Shown here: piece by piece, positions 17,122 through 25,205 of the stretch
Numbering within the stretch: the first letter of the stretch is position 1
How the letters are laid out: every line of letters starts with the position of its first letter
NCBI GenBank assembly: GCA_036569045.1
Contig: DATCRI010000084.1
Coordinates: 1-64,000 of the forward strand
Source: Chthoniobacterales bacterium
GTDB taxonomy: Bacteria > Verrucomicrobiota > Verrucomicrobiia > Chthoniobacterales > JAATET01
DNA: 64,000 nucleotides
Direction of reading: 5' to 3'
Made by a program: the position numbers and the translations under genes
The notes under the pieces: generated by a model
What the model saw: only the letters and a program-made list of their open reading frames with translations
Databases searched by the model: none
What the model was told of the DNA's origin: nothing

Positions 17122-18855
17122 ATGGTTCCGTCTCCCGGCCAGGGTTTTCAAACCGCCATCCACTCCCTCGAACAGGGTAAACTTGCCCCGTTGCTGCGGG
17201 CATTCGCCGGCGTTGTCGTCCTGCTCACGGTGGCCCTGCTCTATCTTTTCGTGCAGTTCACGGGCTTCGACTCGCCCACCGCGATGGATCAGGGCCAGAT
17301 CTCCCGGTCGCTGGCCTCGGGAGAAGGTTTCTCGACGAAATACATCCGTCCGCTGGCCCTCTGGCAGCTCAACCACGCCGAAAAATCCATCCCCGCCGGC
17401 AATTTCCCCGATTTCCTCCAGCCCCCGCTCTCCCCGCTGGTCAACACGATCCCGCTTCTGCTCGCGAGGTCCCACTGGGACATGACCCCGAAGGACATCG
17501 TCTACGCCGGCGACCGCGCCATCGCGATTTTCTCGACGCTCCTCTTCCTCGCCGCCGTCGCCGTCGGCTATTTCGTGGCTCGGCGCCTCTTCGACGCGTC
17601 TCTGGCCCTCGTCGCCTGTCTGCTGGCGCTCGTCACCGACATCCTGTGGAAGTTCTCGCTCTCGGGGCTGCCCCACATGCTCCTGTTGCTTCTTCTGATG
17701 GTCGCGAGCTGGATGATCGTTCGCGCCATGGACGAGCAGGAGACAGCTCCCCAGGCTCCGCCGCTCAAGAAATGGCTTTTGCAGGCAGGCATTGGCGCGC
17801 TCTTCGGCCTGATGACGCTCTCGCACTGGCTCGCGTGCTGGTTCTTCTTCGGCTACCTCTTCTTCGCGTTCTTCTATTTCCGCCCGCGGATTCTTCCCCT
17901 TGCTGCGCTCGCCACCTTCCTCGTCGTGCTCACGCCGTGGATCGTGCGGAACATCCAGGTTTGCGGCCATCCGTTCGGCATTGCCCTGTTCCCGCTTGGG
18001 CAGGACATGACCCTCGTCCGCTCGCTCCAGCCGGACTTCAGCGATCTCTTCTACGGCTTCAAGATGAAGGTCCGCACCGGCATCGTGGACCAGATGGGCG
18101 CGCTGTTCTCCTATCTCGGGCTGAACCTCGCCGCCCTCGCCTTCTTCGGCTCGCTCTTTCACCCTTTCAAAAGCCCGACCGCCGCGCGCTTCCGCTGGTG
18201 CATCCTCGCCATGTGGGTCGCCGCCGTCCTCGGCATGGCCGCCTACGGACCGATCACCAACGCGGTGAGCGATCCGCAGCTCCACTCGGTCTTCATCCCG
18301 CTGATGATCTTCTACGGGCTCGCGTTTCTGCTCGTTCTGTGGAATCGCCTCGGCTTCCAGCACTCGCTCTTCCGCCTGATCTTCAACGCCGTGATCGTCA
18401 TTCTCGCCGCGATCCCGATGCTGCTCACGCTCTTTGCCGGACAGGCCCGCTCCGTCAACTGGCCGCCCTACGTCCCGCCCTACATCGCCATTCTTGGAGA
18501 CTGGTATGATCCCAAGGAAGCGCTCTGCTCCGACATGCCCTGGGCCGTCGCCTGGTATGCGAATCGCAAATGCCTCCTGCTGCCCGACACGCCGAAAACG
18601 ATGATCGAGATCAGCGACTACGACATCATTGGCGCCCCGATCCAGGGCCTCTACCTCACGCCCATCACCGGGGACGCGAGATTCCTCTCCGACATCGCCA
18701 CCGGCGAATACAAGGCGTGGGCCGGCCTCATCACGCGCCAGCCGCAGAGCGTGAAAGCCTTTCCGCTGAAGGCCGCCACGCTCCTGCCGGTGGATGGAAA
18801 GGTCGTCCTCTTCGCCGACCACGACCGCTGGTCCAGCGCCGTCAAAACGCCATGA
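17122..18855 (+). CDS. Polytopic membrane glycosyltransferase-like protein (GT39/ArnT type)
   Basis: The protein has 577 residues with about ten hydrophobic helices and a soluble C-terminal part of about 110 residues after SVNWPPYVPPYIAIL. The first extracytoplasmic loop holds an acidic MDQGQISRSLASGEGF segment (D56), in the place where polyprenyl-phosphate sugar transferases of the PMT/ArnT fold keep their catalytic Asp. This suggests transfer of a sugar from a lipid carrier to an envelope acceptor. Identification to family level only. The stop overlaps the ATG of xseB (ATGA), an unrelated gene, probably just reflecting compaction. Confidence 0.7.
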   Translation: MVPSPGQGFQTAIHSLEQGKLAPLLRAFAGVVVLLTVALLYLFVQFTGFDSPTAMDQGQISRSLASGEGFSTKYIRPLALWQLNHAEKSIPAGNFPDFLQPPLSPLVNTIPLLLARSHWDMTPKDIVYAGDRAIAIFSTLLFLAAVAVGYFVARRLFDASLALVACLLALVTDILWKFSLSGLPHMLLLLLLMVASWMIVRAMDEQETAPQAPPLKKWLLQAGIGALFGLMTLSHWLACWFFFGYLFFAFFYFRPRILPLAALATFLVVLTPWIVRNIQVCGHPFGIALFPLGQDMTLVRSLQPDFSDLFYGFKMKVRTGIVDQMGALFSYLGLNLAALAFFGSLFHPFKSPTAARFRWCILAMWVAAVLGMAAYGPITNAVSDPQLHSVFIPLMIFYGLAFLLVLWNRLGFQHSLFRLIFNAVIVILAAIPMLLTLFAGQARSVNWPPYVPPYIAILGDWYDPKEALCSDMPWAVAWYANRKCLLLPDTPKTMIEISDYDIIGAPIQGLYLTPITGDARFLSDIATGEYKAWAGLITRQPQSVKAFPLKAATLLPVDGKVVLFADHDRWSSAVKTP

Positions 18856-19112
18856 GCAAAGCCACCCCATCTCCGGAATCCCCCGCGCCCTCGCTGGAAG
18901 CAGCCCTCGAGCGCCTCGACGCGATCGTCCGCGAAATGGAGGCCGGCGAGCTCCCGCTCGAGACGCTCATTGCCAAATACGAGGAAGGCATCGGCCTCTC
19001 GAAATTCTGCGAGGAAAAACTCGCCCGCGCCGAGGAACGGATCCGCATCATCACCCGCGACGCCGCCGGAAATCCCATGCTTGAGGAATTCGACGCAACC
19101 GGCGAAGAATAG
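18852..19112 (+). CDS. xseB: Exodeoxyribonuclease VII small subunit
   Basis: XseB is the small helical subunit of exonuclease VII, which cuts single-stranded DNA from both ends together with XseA. The protein has 86 residues. The family pattern LEAALERLDAIVREMEAGELPLETLIAKYEEGIGLSKFCEEKLARAEERI is complete, with the typical L-E-x-G-x-L-P-L-E segment near 33-45. xseA is not in the window. The gene overlaps the preceding membrane-protein stop and lies 4 bases before dxs; xseB and dxs are neighbours in many bacteria. Confidence 0.93.
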   Translation: MSKATPSPESPAPSLEAALERLDAIVREMEAGELPLETLIAKYEEGIGLSKFCEEKLARAEERIRIITRDAAGNPMLEEFDATGEE

Positions 19113-19116
19113 CCGA

Positions 19117-21006
19117 ATGCCGCTATTGCAGCGAATCAAGTCTCCGGCCGACGTCAAGGCTCTGCCCGCCGCCGACCTTCCCGTCCTCGCCGAAGAAGTT
19201 CGCCAGGAACTCATCCGTGTCCTTTCGCAAACCGGCGGCCACCTCGGCCCGAATCTCGGCGTCGTCGAGCTCACCATCGCGCTGCACCGCGTCTTCGATA
19301 CGCCCACCGACAAATTCGTGTTCGACGTCAGCCACCAGGGCTACGTCCACAAGCTGCTCACCGGCCGCTACGAGCGATTCGACACCATCCGGCAATACGA
19401 GGGCCTGAACGGCTTCCTTCTCCGCACCGAGAGCGAGCACGATTGCTACGGCGCCGGCCACGCGGGCACCGCGCTCAGCGCCGCCCTCGGCATGGCCACC
19501 GGTCGCGACCTCCGCGGGAGCGACGAACACGTCGTCTGTGTCGCTGGCGATGCCGCCTTCACCTGCGGCGTCAGTTTCGAGGCCCTCAACAACGTCGCGA
19601 ATTCCACCCGGCGATTCATCGTCGTCCTGAACGACAACGAATGGTCCATCGCGAAGAACGTGGGCGCCGTCGCCGAGTATCTCAACCGCATCGTCGCGAA
19701 CCCATCCTACGCGCACCTCCACGAAAAGGCCGCGCACTTCGTCGAGCGCCTCGGCGGAAAAACCGCCCGCAAACTCGCCGGCAAGATCGAGGCCGGCGTG
19801 AAGAATCTCATCGCCCCGTCCGTGATCTTCGAGGATCTCGGCCTGCGCTACTACGGCCCGATCGACGGCCACGATGTCGATCTGCTCACGCAAACCTTCG
19901 AGTTCCTCAAGACGCAGACCGAGCCCGTCATCCTTCACATCCTCACGAAGAAGGGCAAAGGCTACGCGCCCGCCCTCGCGAAGCCCGACAAGTTCCACGG
20001 CCTCGGCAAATTCCAGGCCGACACCGGCGAAACCGCCGCCGCCCCCACCCCGACGTATTCCGAGCTCCTCGGCCACACGCTGGCCGACTTCGCCGACCGC
20101 GACAATCGCATCGTCGCCATCACCGCCGCCATGCCCACCGGCACCGGCCTCGTCAGCTTTGCCAAGCGCCATCCGAAGCGCTTCTTCGACGTCGGCATCG
20201 CCGAGGAACACGCCGCCCTCTTCGCCTGCGGCCTCGCCACCCAGGGGCGCAAACCCTTCCTCGCGATCTACTCCACCTTCATGCAGCGCGCTTACGACAT
20301 GATCCTGCACGACATCGCGCTGCAGAATCTCGACGTCGCCCTGTGCATGGACCGCGCCGGCCTCTCCGGTGACGACGGTCCCACGCACCACGGTCTCTTC
20401 GACATCGGCTACCTCCGCCCCGTGCCCGGACTCGTGCACATGCAGCCGAAGGACGAGGACGAATTCGTCGACATGCTCTGGACGATGGCCCACTACAACG
20501 GCCCCATCGCCATTCGCTACCCCCGCGGCGCCGGCACCGGCGTGAAGCCCAAGGACCAGCCAAGGCTGCTCGAGATCGGCAAGGCCGAGGTCGTCCGCCA
20601 TGGCAAGCAGGTCGCCCTCTTCGGCCTCGGCAACATGTGCGAGGTCGCGCTCGAGACCGCCCGCCTGCTCGAGGCGCACGGCATCGATGCCGCCGTCATC
20701 AACCCCCGCTGGATCAAGCCGCTCGACACCGCCACCCTCGAATTCTTCGCCCGCGGCTGCGACGTCATCTGCACGCTCGAGGATCACGTCCTGCCCAACG
20801 GCTTCGGCTGCTCCGTGATGGAGCATCTCTCCGAGCAACGCATCACGACGCCCGTGGTCCGCATCGGCTGGCCCGACGAATTCATCGAGCACGGCAGCGT
20901 GCCGATCCTCCGCGAAAAGCACGGCCTCACCGCCGCGGCTGCCGCTGAGAAAATCCTCGCCGCCCTTCCGACCCGCAAGCGCGCCGCCGCGCCGTCCGCA
21001 GCCTGA
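19117..21006 (+). CDS. dxs: 1-deoxy-D-xylulose-5-phosphate synthase
   Basis: DXS condenses pyruvate and glyceraldehyde 3-phosphate to DXP, the first step of the MEP isoprenoid pathway and a source for thiamine and pyridoxal. The protein has 629 residues. Recognisable parts are GGHLGPNLGVVELTIALH near 37, FDVSHQGYVHKLLTGR, the thiamine-diphosphate motif beginning GDAAFTCGVSFEALNN (the usual GDG is GDA here), the transketolase pyrimidine domain with DVGIAEEHAALFACGLA, and DRAGLSGDDGPTHHGLFD. ATG at 19117 lies 4 bases after xseB. The GDG-to-GDA change is seen in divergent members and does not by itself argue against activity. Confidence 0.93.
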   Translation: MPLLQRIKSPADVKALPAADLPVLAEEVRQELIRVLSQTGGHLGPNLGVVELTIALHRVFDTPTDKFVFDVSHQGYVHKLLTGRYERFDTIRQYEGLNGFLLRTESEHDCYGAGHAGTALSAALGMATGRDLRGSDEHVVCVAGDAAFTCGVSFEALNNVANSTRRFIVVLNDNEWSIAKNVGAVAEYLNRIVANPSYAHLHEKAAHFVERLGGKTARKLAGKIEAGVKNLIAPSVIFEDLGLRYYGPIDGHDVDLLTQTFEFLKTQTEPVILHILTKKGKGYAPALAKPDKFHGLGKFQADTGETAAAPTPTYSELLGHTLADFADRDNRIVAITAAMPTGTGLVSFAKRHPKRFFDVGIAEEHAALFACGLATQGRKPFLAIYSTFMQRAYDMILHDIALQNLDVALCMDRAGLSGDDGPTHHGLFDIGYLRPVPGLVHMQPKDEDEFVDMLWTMAHYNGPIAIRYPRGAGTGVKPKDQPRLLEIGKAEVVRHGKQVALFGLGNMCEVALETARLLEAHGIDAAVINPRWIKPLDTATLEFFARGCDVICTLEDHVLPNGFGCSVMEHLSEQRITTPVVRIGWPDEFIEHGSVPILREKHGLTAAAAAEKILAALPTRKRAAAPSAA

Positions 21007-21015
21007 CGCCCGCGC

Positions 21016-21330
21016 TCACGTCGCGAGTTTCAGGCCGACGATTCCGCCGCCGATCGCCAGCAGGCAGGCTGCGCGGGCCAGCGTGAGCGCGTCGCCAAAG
21101 GCCACGACTCCCACGATTGCCGTGCCGATTGTGCCGATGCCGGCCCAGATCGCGTAGCTCGAACCAAGCGGCAGCGTCCGGACGGCCTGCGCAAGGAAGA
21201 CAACGCTCGCGACCATCGCCGCCAGCGTGAACGCCGTGGCCACGGGCCGCGTGAACCCGTGCGTGTATTTGAGCCCGATCGACCAGCCGATCTCGAGCAC
21301 TCCCGCAACGAACAGATAAAACCAAGCCAT
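21016..21330 (-). CDS. gdx: Guanidinium exporter Gdx (SugE-type small multidrug resistance protein)
   Basis: This small proton-coupled antiporter exports guanidinium. The protein has 104 residues with four helices. The first helix carries the essential Glu (AGVLEIGWSIGLKYTHGF, E13), and the G-x-W-S/A-x-G-L-K-Y-T-H-G-F segment is the Gdx/SugE signature rather than EmrE-like. Later conserved parts are LPLGSSYAIWAGIGTIGTAIVG and GGGIVGLKL. The start at 21330 matches family N-termini (MAWFYL); an in-frame ATG at 21336 would add two residues. The leader holds a guanidine-II riboswitch, which independently supports the substrate. Confidence 0.92.
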   Translation of the reverse strand: MAWFYLFVAGVLEIGWSIGLKYTHGFTRPVATAFTLAAMVASVVFLAQAVRTLPLGSSYAIWAGIGTIGTAIVGVVAFGDALTLARAACLLAIGGGIVGLKLAT

Positions 21331-21332
21331 AA

Positions 21333-21350
21333 CCATTTTCGAAAAAATGG
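21333..21350 (-). promoter_or_regulatory. Hairpin over the gdx start region, candidate expression platform
   Basis: On the coding strand the bases read CCATTTT, a TTCG loop, then AAAATGG: a perfect 7-bp stem with a stable tetraloop. Its 3' arm contains the alternative ATG at 21336 and ends 2 bases before the ATG at 21330. Its first two bases (21349-21350) are also the last two bases of the second riboswitch hairpin, so the two cannot both form fully. That it blocks translation when ligand is absent is an inference. Confidence 0.5.
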
Positions 21351-21392
21351 AGGCCGTCCCCCGTCTTCCAACTCTCTCCGGGGTCGTCCCCG
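21349..21392 (-). promoter_or_regulatory. Guanidine-II (mini-ykkC) riboswitch upstream of gdx
   Basis: Two short hairpins with ACGR tetraloops stand in tandem on the coding strand, as the guanidine-II class requires. Hairpin 1 (21392 to 21379) is a 5-bp C+4G/4C+G stem with loop ACGA. Hairpin 2 (21362 to 21349) is GGGGG-ACGG-CCTCC with one G-U pair. A linker of 16 bases separates them. The downstream gene encodes the guanidinium exporter, the commonest target of this riboswitch. Confidence 0.88.
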
Positions 21393-21423
21393 AAGCGTCA
21401 CCGCGAAATGCGGCGACGCGCAA

Positions 21424-21451
21424 AGTTTAACGCACGATCGCGGGATGGCAA
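21424..21451 (-). promoter_or_regulatory. Candidate sigma-70-type promoter of gdx
   Basis: On the coding strand TTGCCA (21451-21446) is followed after 16 bases by TAAACT (21429-21424). The match is 5/6 and 4/6 to the consensus. A transcript starting near 21416 would begin about 25 bases before the first riboswitch hairpin, which fits a leader of roughly 85 bases. Found by eye only. Confidence 0.4.
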
Positions 21452-21462
21452 CCCGCCCGAGA

Positions 21463-22062
21463 TCAATGATCCTTGGCTGCGATCGCCGACTGCGTCGTGA
21501 TGCGATCCGTCAGCGCCAGCAATAGAGCGGAGACCACGAAGGTGATATGGACAACGACCTGCCACAGAATCTGCATGTTCGCGTCCAGGCCGCCGGGGGT
21601 GGTTTTCAGAGAACCGATCTCGATGAACGTGCGGAGCAGATGGATCGAGGAAATCCCGATGAGCGCCGTGGCCAGCTTGACCTTCAGCGCGCCGGCATTC
21701 ACGTGCGACAGCCACTCCGGCTCGTCCGGATGCCCACGCAGGTTCAACCGCGAAACGAAGGTCTCGTAGCCACCGACGATGACCATCACCAGCAGGTTCG
21801 CAACCATCACCACATCGATCATGCCGAGAACGGCAATCATGATGTCCTGCTCGGTAAACTTCGCCAGCTCTCCAGTCAGCGGATCCAGCGTCGGATAAAA
21901 CAGCCCGTGGATGAGGTGGACGAGCTCCTTGAAAAATTGAACGACGTAGACAGCCTGGGCAACGATCAGGCCCAGATACAAAGGCGCCTGCAGCCAGCGG
22001 CTGAAAAAGATCAGGCTGCCGAGGCCGCGAAGATAGATGGGTTGGGAAGAGCGATCCGTCAT
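21463..22062 (-). CDS. UPF0114 (YqhA-like) inner-membrane protein
   Basis: The protein has 199 residues and three to four hydrophobic helices. The family pattern is clear: FFSRWLQAPLYLGLIVAQAVYVVQFFKEL at the N-terminus, then IAVLGMIDVVMVANLLVMVIVGGYETFVSRL, and VKLATALIGISSIHLLRTFI. Function is unknown; members are small integral membrane proteins. An alternative in-frame ATG at 22080 would add six residues; no Shine-Dalgarno sequence decides between them. It is followed on the same strand by gdx, but gdx has its own promoter and riboswitch. Confidence 0.87.
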   Translation of the reverse strand: MTDRSSQPIYLRGLGSLIFFSRWLQAPLYLGLIVAQAVYVVQFFKELVHLIHGLFYPTLDPLTGELAKFTEQDIMIAVLGMIDVVMVANLLVMVIVGGYETFVSRLNLRGHPDEPEWLSHVNAGALKVKLATALIGISSIHLLRTFIEIGSLKTTPGGLDANMQILWQVVVHITFVVSALLLALTDRITTQSAIAAKDH

Positions 22063-22169
22063 GAGATTTTGAAGGCGCATGGCGATACCACGGACCGCGA
22101 TTCCGCGCAACCGGAACGCGTTTTCCCCCTGTCCGTGCCGCGCGCTCTGTGTTTTACTCGCCGACCCTT

Positions 22170-23534
22170 ATGTCCACGAAAGACCCCAACGCCCAGCGCA
22201 TGGAAAAGATCGTCAGCCTGTGCAAACGGCGCGGCTTCATCTTCCAATCGAGCGAAATCTACGGCGGCCTGAACGGCTTTTGGGACTACGGTCCGCTCGG
22301 CGCCGAGCTCAAAAAGAACCTCAAGGATTTCTGGTGGCGCCGCAATGTCCGCGAGCGCGACGACATGGTCGGCATGGACGGCTCGATCATCATGAACCGC
22401 GCCGTCTGGAAGGCGAGCGGCCACGAGGCGACGTTCAGCGACCCGATGGTCGACTGCAAAACGTGCAAGACCCGCTACCGCGCGGACCAGCTGCCGGAGA
22501 AGAACGGCGAGAAGTATTGCCAGAACTGCGGCGGTCGCGACCTCACCGAGCCGCGCGACTTCAACCTGATGTTCAAGTCGCACGCCGGTCCGCTCGAGAG
22601 CGAGGATAACCTCGTTTACCTCCGCCCGGAGACCGCGCAGGCGATTTTCGTGAACTTCCGCAACGTGCTCGACACCTCGCGCAAGAAGCTGCCCTTCGGC
22701 ATCGCGCAGATCGGCAAGGCCTTCCGCAACGAAATCAATCCCCGCAACTACACGTTCCGCTCGCGTGAGTTCGAGCAGATGGAGATCGAGTATTTCTGCC
22801 GCGCCGAGGATGGCCTGCGCCTCACCGACGAGTGGCTCGAGCACCGGCTCAAATTCTACGAAGACATCGGCATTCCTCGATCGAAGATCCACATCCTCGA
22901 CGTGCCGGACGGCGACCGCGCGTTCTATTCGAAGAAGACCTACGATCTCGAATACGAGTTCCCGTTCGGCATCAGCGAACTCGAGGGCATTGCCTACCGC
23001 ACGGACTACGATCTTTCCGCGCACATCGCCGCCAGCGGCAAGCCGCTGGACTATTTCGACCAGGAGAAGAACGAGAAGTTCGTGCCGCACGTCGTCGAGC
23101 CCAGTGCCGGCGTGGATCGCACCACGCTCGCGCTGATCTGCGAGGCTTTCGACGAGGAAACCGTCACCGACGAGAAGGGCAAGGCCGAGGTGCGCACCGT
23201 GCTGCGCTTTCACCCGCGCATGGCCCCGATCAAGGTCGGCATTTTCCCGCTCCTGAAGAACAAGCCCGAGCTCGTCGCGAAGGCCGAGGAAATCGTCGCC
23301 CTGCTCCGTCCGCACATGATGGTGCAATACGACGAGACCGGCGCCATCGGCCGCCGCTACCGCCGCCAGGACGAAGCCGGCACGCCCTTTTGCGTGACGG
23401 TCGATTTCGACACCATTGGCGAAAACGGCCCGGAGACGCAGGACACCGTCACGCTGCGCCACCGCGACTCGATGGAACAGAAACGCATGGCCATCGCCGA
23501 CCTGAAGGCCTGGCTGATCGAGCAGATCAGCTGA
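22170..23534 (+). CDS. glyS: Glycine--tRNA ligase, dimeric class II type
   Basis: This enzyme charges tRNA-Gly. The protein has 454 residues and is the alpha2 (eukaryote/Gram-positive-like) form, not the alpha2beta2 form. Visible are the N-terminal LCKRRGFIFQSSEIYGGLNGFWDYGPLGAELKKN, a four-Cys insertion (CKTC and CQNC near 92-115), motif 2 FGIAQIGKAFRNEINPRNYTFRSREFEQMEIEYF, motif 3 EPSAGVDRTTLALICEAFDEE, and the anticodon-binding domain from about 355. ATG at 22170 is preferred over an upstream in-frame ATG at 22149 because it fits the family N-terminus. Confidence 0.96.
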   Translation: MSTKDPNAQRMEKIVSLCKRRGFIFQSSEIYGGLNGFWDYGPLGAELKKNLKDFWWRRNVRERDDMVGMDGSIIMNRAVWKASGHEATFSDPMVDCKTCKTRYRADQLPEKNGEKYCQNCGGRDLTEPRDFNLMFKSHAGPLESEDNLVYLRPETAQAIFVNFRNVLDTSRKKLPFGIAQIGKAFRNEINPRNYTFRSREFEQMEIEYFCRAEDGLRLTDEWLEHRLKFYEDIGIPRSKIHILDVPDGDRAFYSKKTYDLEYEFPFGISELEGIAYRTDYDLSAHIAASGKPLDYFDQEKNEKFVPHVVEPSAGVDRTTLALICEAFDEETVTDEKGKAEVRTVLRFHPRMAPIKVGIFPLLKNKPELVAKAEEIVALLRPHMMVQYDETGAIGRRYRRQDEAGTPFCVTVDFDTIGENGPETQDTVTLRHRDSMEQKRMAIADLKAWLIEQIS

Positions 23535-23768
23535 CCGGTATTGCCTCTCCGGGGGAGGATTCCGCCGATCCCCGCGTGAGAGCCTCGTCAATCCTTCTTC
23601 ACCCGCGCGGCCTGCAGACCCGGGCATGAAAAGACCCGGCGGAAGGAATTCTCCAGCGGGTTTTTCCCGGAGACCGGGCGCGCGCCCCTGCGCGCTCATG
23701 GAGAGCCGAGAATACCGTCGGCGCCGACCTTCCCGGGAGGCGCCGTGCTTCGAATCCTCTCGAACCGG
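23535..23768. other. Convergent intergenic region, no gene recognised
   Basis: These 234 bases lie between the ends of glyS and the TonB-position gene. A short imperfect hairpin (CCTCTCC/GGGGGAGG region, 23543-23558) could help end transcription but lacks a T tract. A possible 79-codon frame starting at 23626 is Arg/Pro-rich, overlaps the neighbouring gene and looks like a shadow. Nothing else was seen. Confidence 0.4.
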
Positions 23769-25205
23769 TTACGGAGTGCCGGGCAGGGCGGGAAGCCCGC
23801 TGGATGACCTTTCGGCCGATCTGAATGGAGAACCGGTCAGCGACTCCTGGGGCAAATATTTTTGAAGCACGCCCTTGGCCGAATCGGAGATCGGGGCGAT
23901 CGAGAAGAGCGGCAGTTGCGGGATTCCGGATGGCCCCGGCGTCCATTTCATGCCCTCCGTCTCGACGAATAATCCCGCACAATAAATTCCGCCTTCGTCG
24001 CCGACGAGGATTTCGATCGACTTGCTTTCTCCCTCCCTGAGCGTGAACCACTTTCCGGCAAAGATCGGCGTCGATCTTTTGTTCGGAAAGGAAGCTGCGC
24101 CCATTTCCTCCCGGGCGGTGCCGGAATAGCCATGATCCGAAGCGTCGAGGACGAGTGTGCCGCCCAGCTTCACGATCATCACGTTGTCGCCAAATCCGAC
24201 CAGCCGGAAGGTGCCCGACTTGGCGGCCACCACGGTTCCTTTGTAGTGGGCGATCCATTCGCCGGGATCGGATTCCGGAGCCTGAAAAGCCCTGCCCGCC
24301 TCGGTATCGGGAATGGCGGGAAAGAAAAACTGGTTCGCGTAAAGTTTCGTCGGCGACTTCCAGTATTTATTCTCGCTGGGGATGCGCCAGGCCCCGGACA
24401 GGAATTTCTTAAGGAATCCGGTGTATTGGGGGACGTTCATGCCCGTGGGCCGATCGGCGCGATCCCGCTTCATGTCGTAGAAATTTCCCTCGATTCCGCC
24501 GTTCGGCGATGACACCCCGAAAAAGGGAGTGGCGGCCATGCCGGGAGAATTCGTCGCCCCCAGGCCTCCCAATCCCAACGAGGCGCCTCGACCGGGGAGA
24601 CCCAATCCCTGGGTGTCGCTGAGAAGCGAGCTATCGGTATCCGGCGTGAGTTCGAGCTCCGGCAAATTGACCGCCGAGGCGCCGGTTGCCGTGATCCGCT
24701 TTGGCTGGACCGGGGCGCTCATGGCCTCGCGCTTTTGCGCAAGCTGCACGGTGTGTTCGATCTTCTTCTGGCTGTCGGTTGGCGGCACCACCACGGCTTT
24801 GAAGTTCGTGGGGCGCTCGGTGATGGTATTGACGACCAGATACCACGCTCCCGCCAGGAAAACGACGTGCGCAAGCACGCTGATGATGATGAACCATATC
24901 CGGTTCTTGCCGTCCGGCGTCTTCGACTGCGATTCGGTCGGAGCTGCCAGCTTCGGCGTTTCTTCCACCGGAGCGGGAGGCGTCTTCGGTGCAGCGACCG
25001 GCTTCGTTGGAGAGGGACGCTTGGCGACCGGCGGTCCTTTCGGTTTCAACGATGCCTTTGGGATTGGCGCCGCTTTCATGGCGGCCGCGGGGGCGGGAGC
25101 CGCCGGCGGGGAGGAAGGCCGGAGAGCGGAGGCGCCCGCCTGGTGGTAGCGAGGGACGCGCGCCGGGCGGGAGTTTGGCGGAAGCGGAATGCCTTTATTC
25201 ATCAT
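23769..25205 (-). CDS. TonB-position membrane protein with Pro/Ala/Lys-rich N-terminus and PA14-like C-terminus
   Basis: The protein has 478 residues. Residues 1 to about 105 are Pro/Ala/Lys-rich. One helix follows at about 105-127 (IWFIIISVLAHVVFLAGAWYLVV). Next is a Thr/Ser/Gly-rich linker with a GLGLPGRGASLGLGGLG stretch, then a folded domain from about 250: FLSGAWRIPSENKYW, W-I-A-H-Y-K-G-T-V-V-A-A-K-S-G-T-F-R-L, G-D-N-V-M-I-V, and later F-A-G-K-W-F-T-L-R-E-G-E-S-K-S-I-E-I-L-V. The order 'sGtyrl..gdd..vv.lgg..vld..aG' resembles PA14 beta-barrels; this is a weak fold guess. Its place after exbB-exbD-exbD suggests a TonB-like energy transducer, but no TonB C-terminal domain is visible. The start overlaps the exbD stop. 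Confidence 0.6.
   Translation of the reverse strand: MMNKGIPLPPNSRPARVPRYHQAGASALRPSSPPAAPAPAAAMKAAPIPKASLKPKGPPVAKRPSPTKPVAAPKTPPAPVEETPKLAAPTESQSKTPDGKNRIWFIIISVLAHVVFLAGAWYLVVNTITERPTNFKAVVVPPTDSQKKIEHTVQLAQKREAMSAPVQPKRITATGASAVNLPELELTPDTDSSLLSDTQGLGLPGRGASLGLGGLGATNSPGMAATPFFGVSSPNGGIEGNFYDMKRDRADRPTGMNVPQYTGFLKKFLSGAWRIPSENKYWKSPTKLYANQFFFPAIPDTEAGRAFQAPESDPGEWIAHYKGTVVAAKSGTFRLVGFGDNVMIVKLGGTLVLDASDHGYSGTAREEMGAASFPNKRSTPIFAGKWFTLREGESKSIEILVGDEGGIYCAGLFVETEGMKWTPGPSGIPQLPLFSIAPISDSAKGVLQKYLPQESLTGSPFRSAERSSSGLPALPGTP

Noticed and set aside
15643-18870. An open frame of over 1000 codons on the minus strand opposite the response regulator and GT39-like genes
   Set aside because: It is exactly antisense to genes with clear conserved motifs, and is Glu/Gly/Arg-rich as expected when GC-rich codons are read in reverse.
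21331-21423. Longer Gdx N-terminus starting at 21423
   Set aside because: It would translate the riboswitch hairpins and has no homology to Gdx; family proteins start at the MAWFYL segment.
21349-21423. Guanidine-I (ykkC) riboswitch
   Set aside because: The long conserved ykkC core is missing; the two short ACGR hairpins fit guanidine-II instead.
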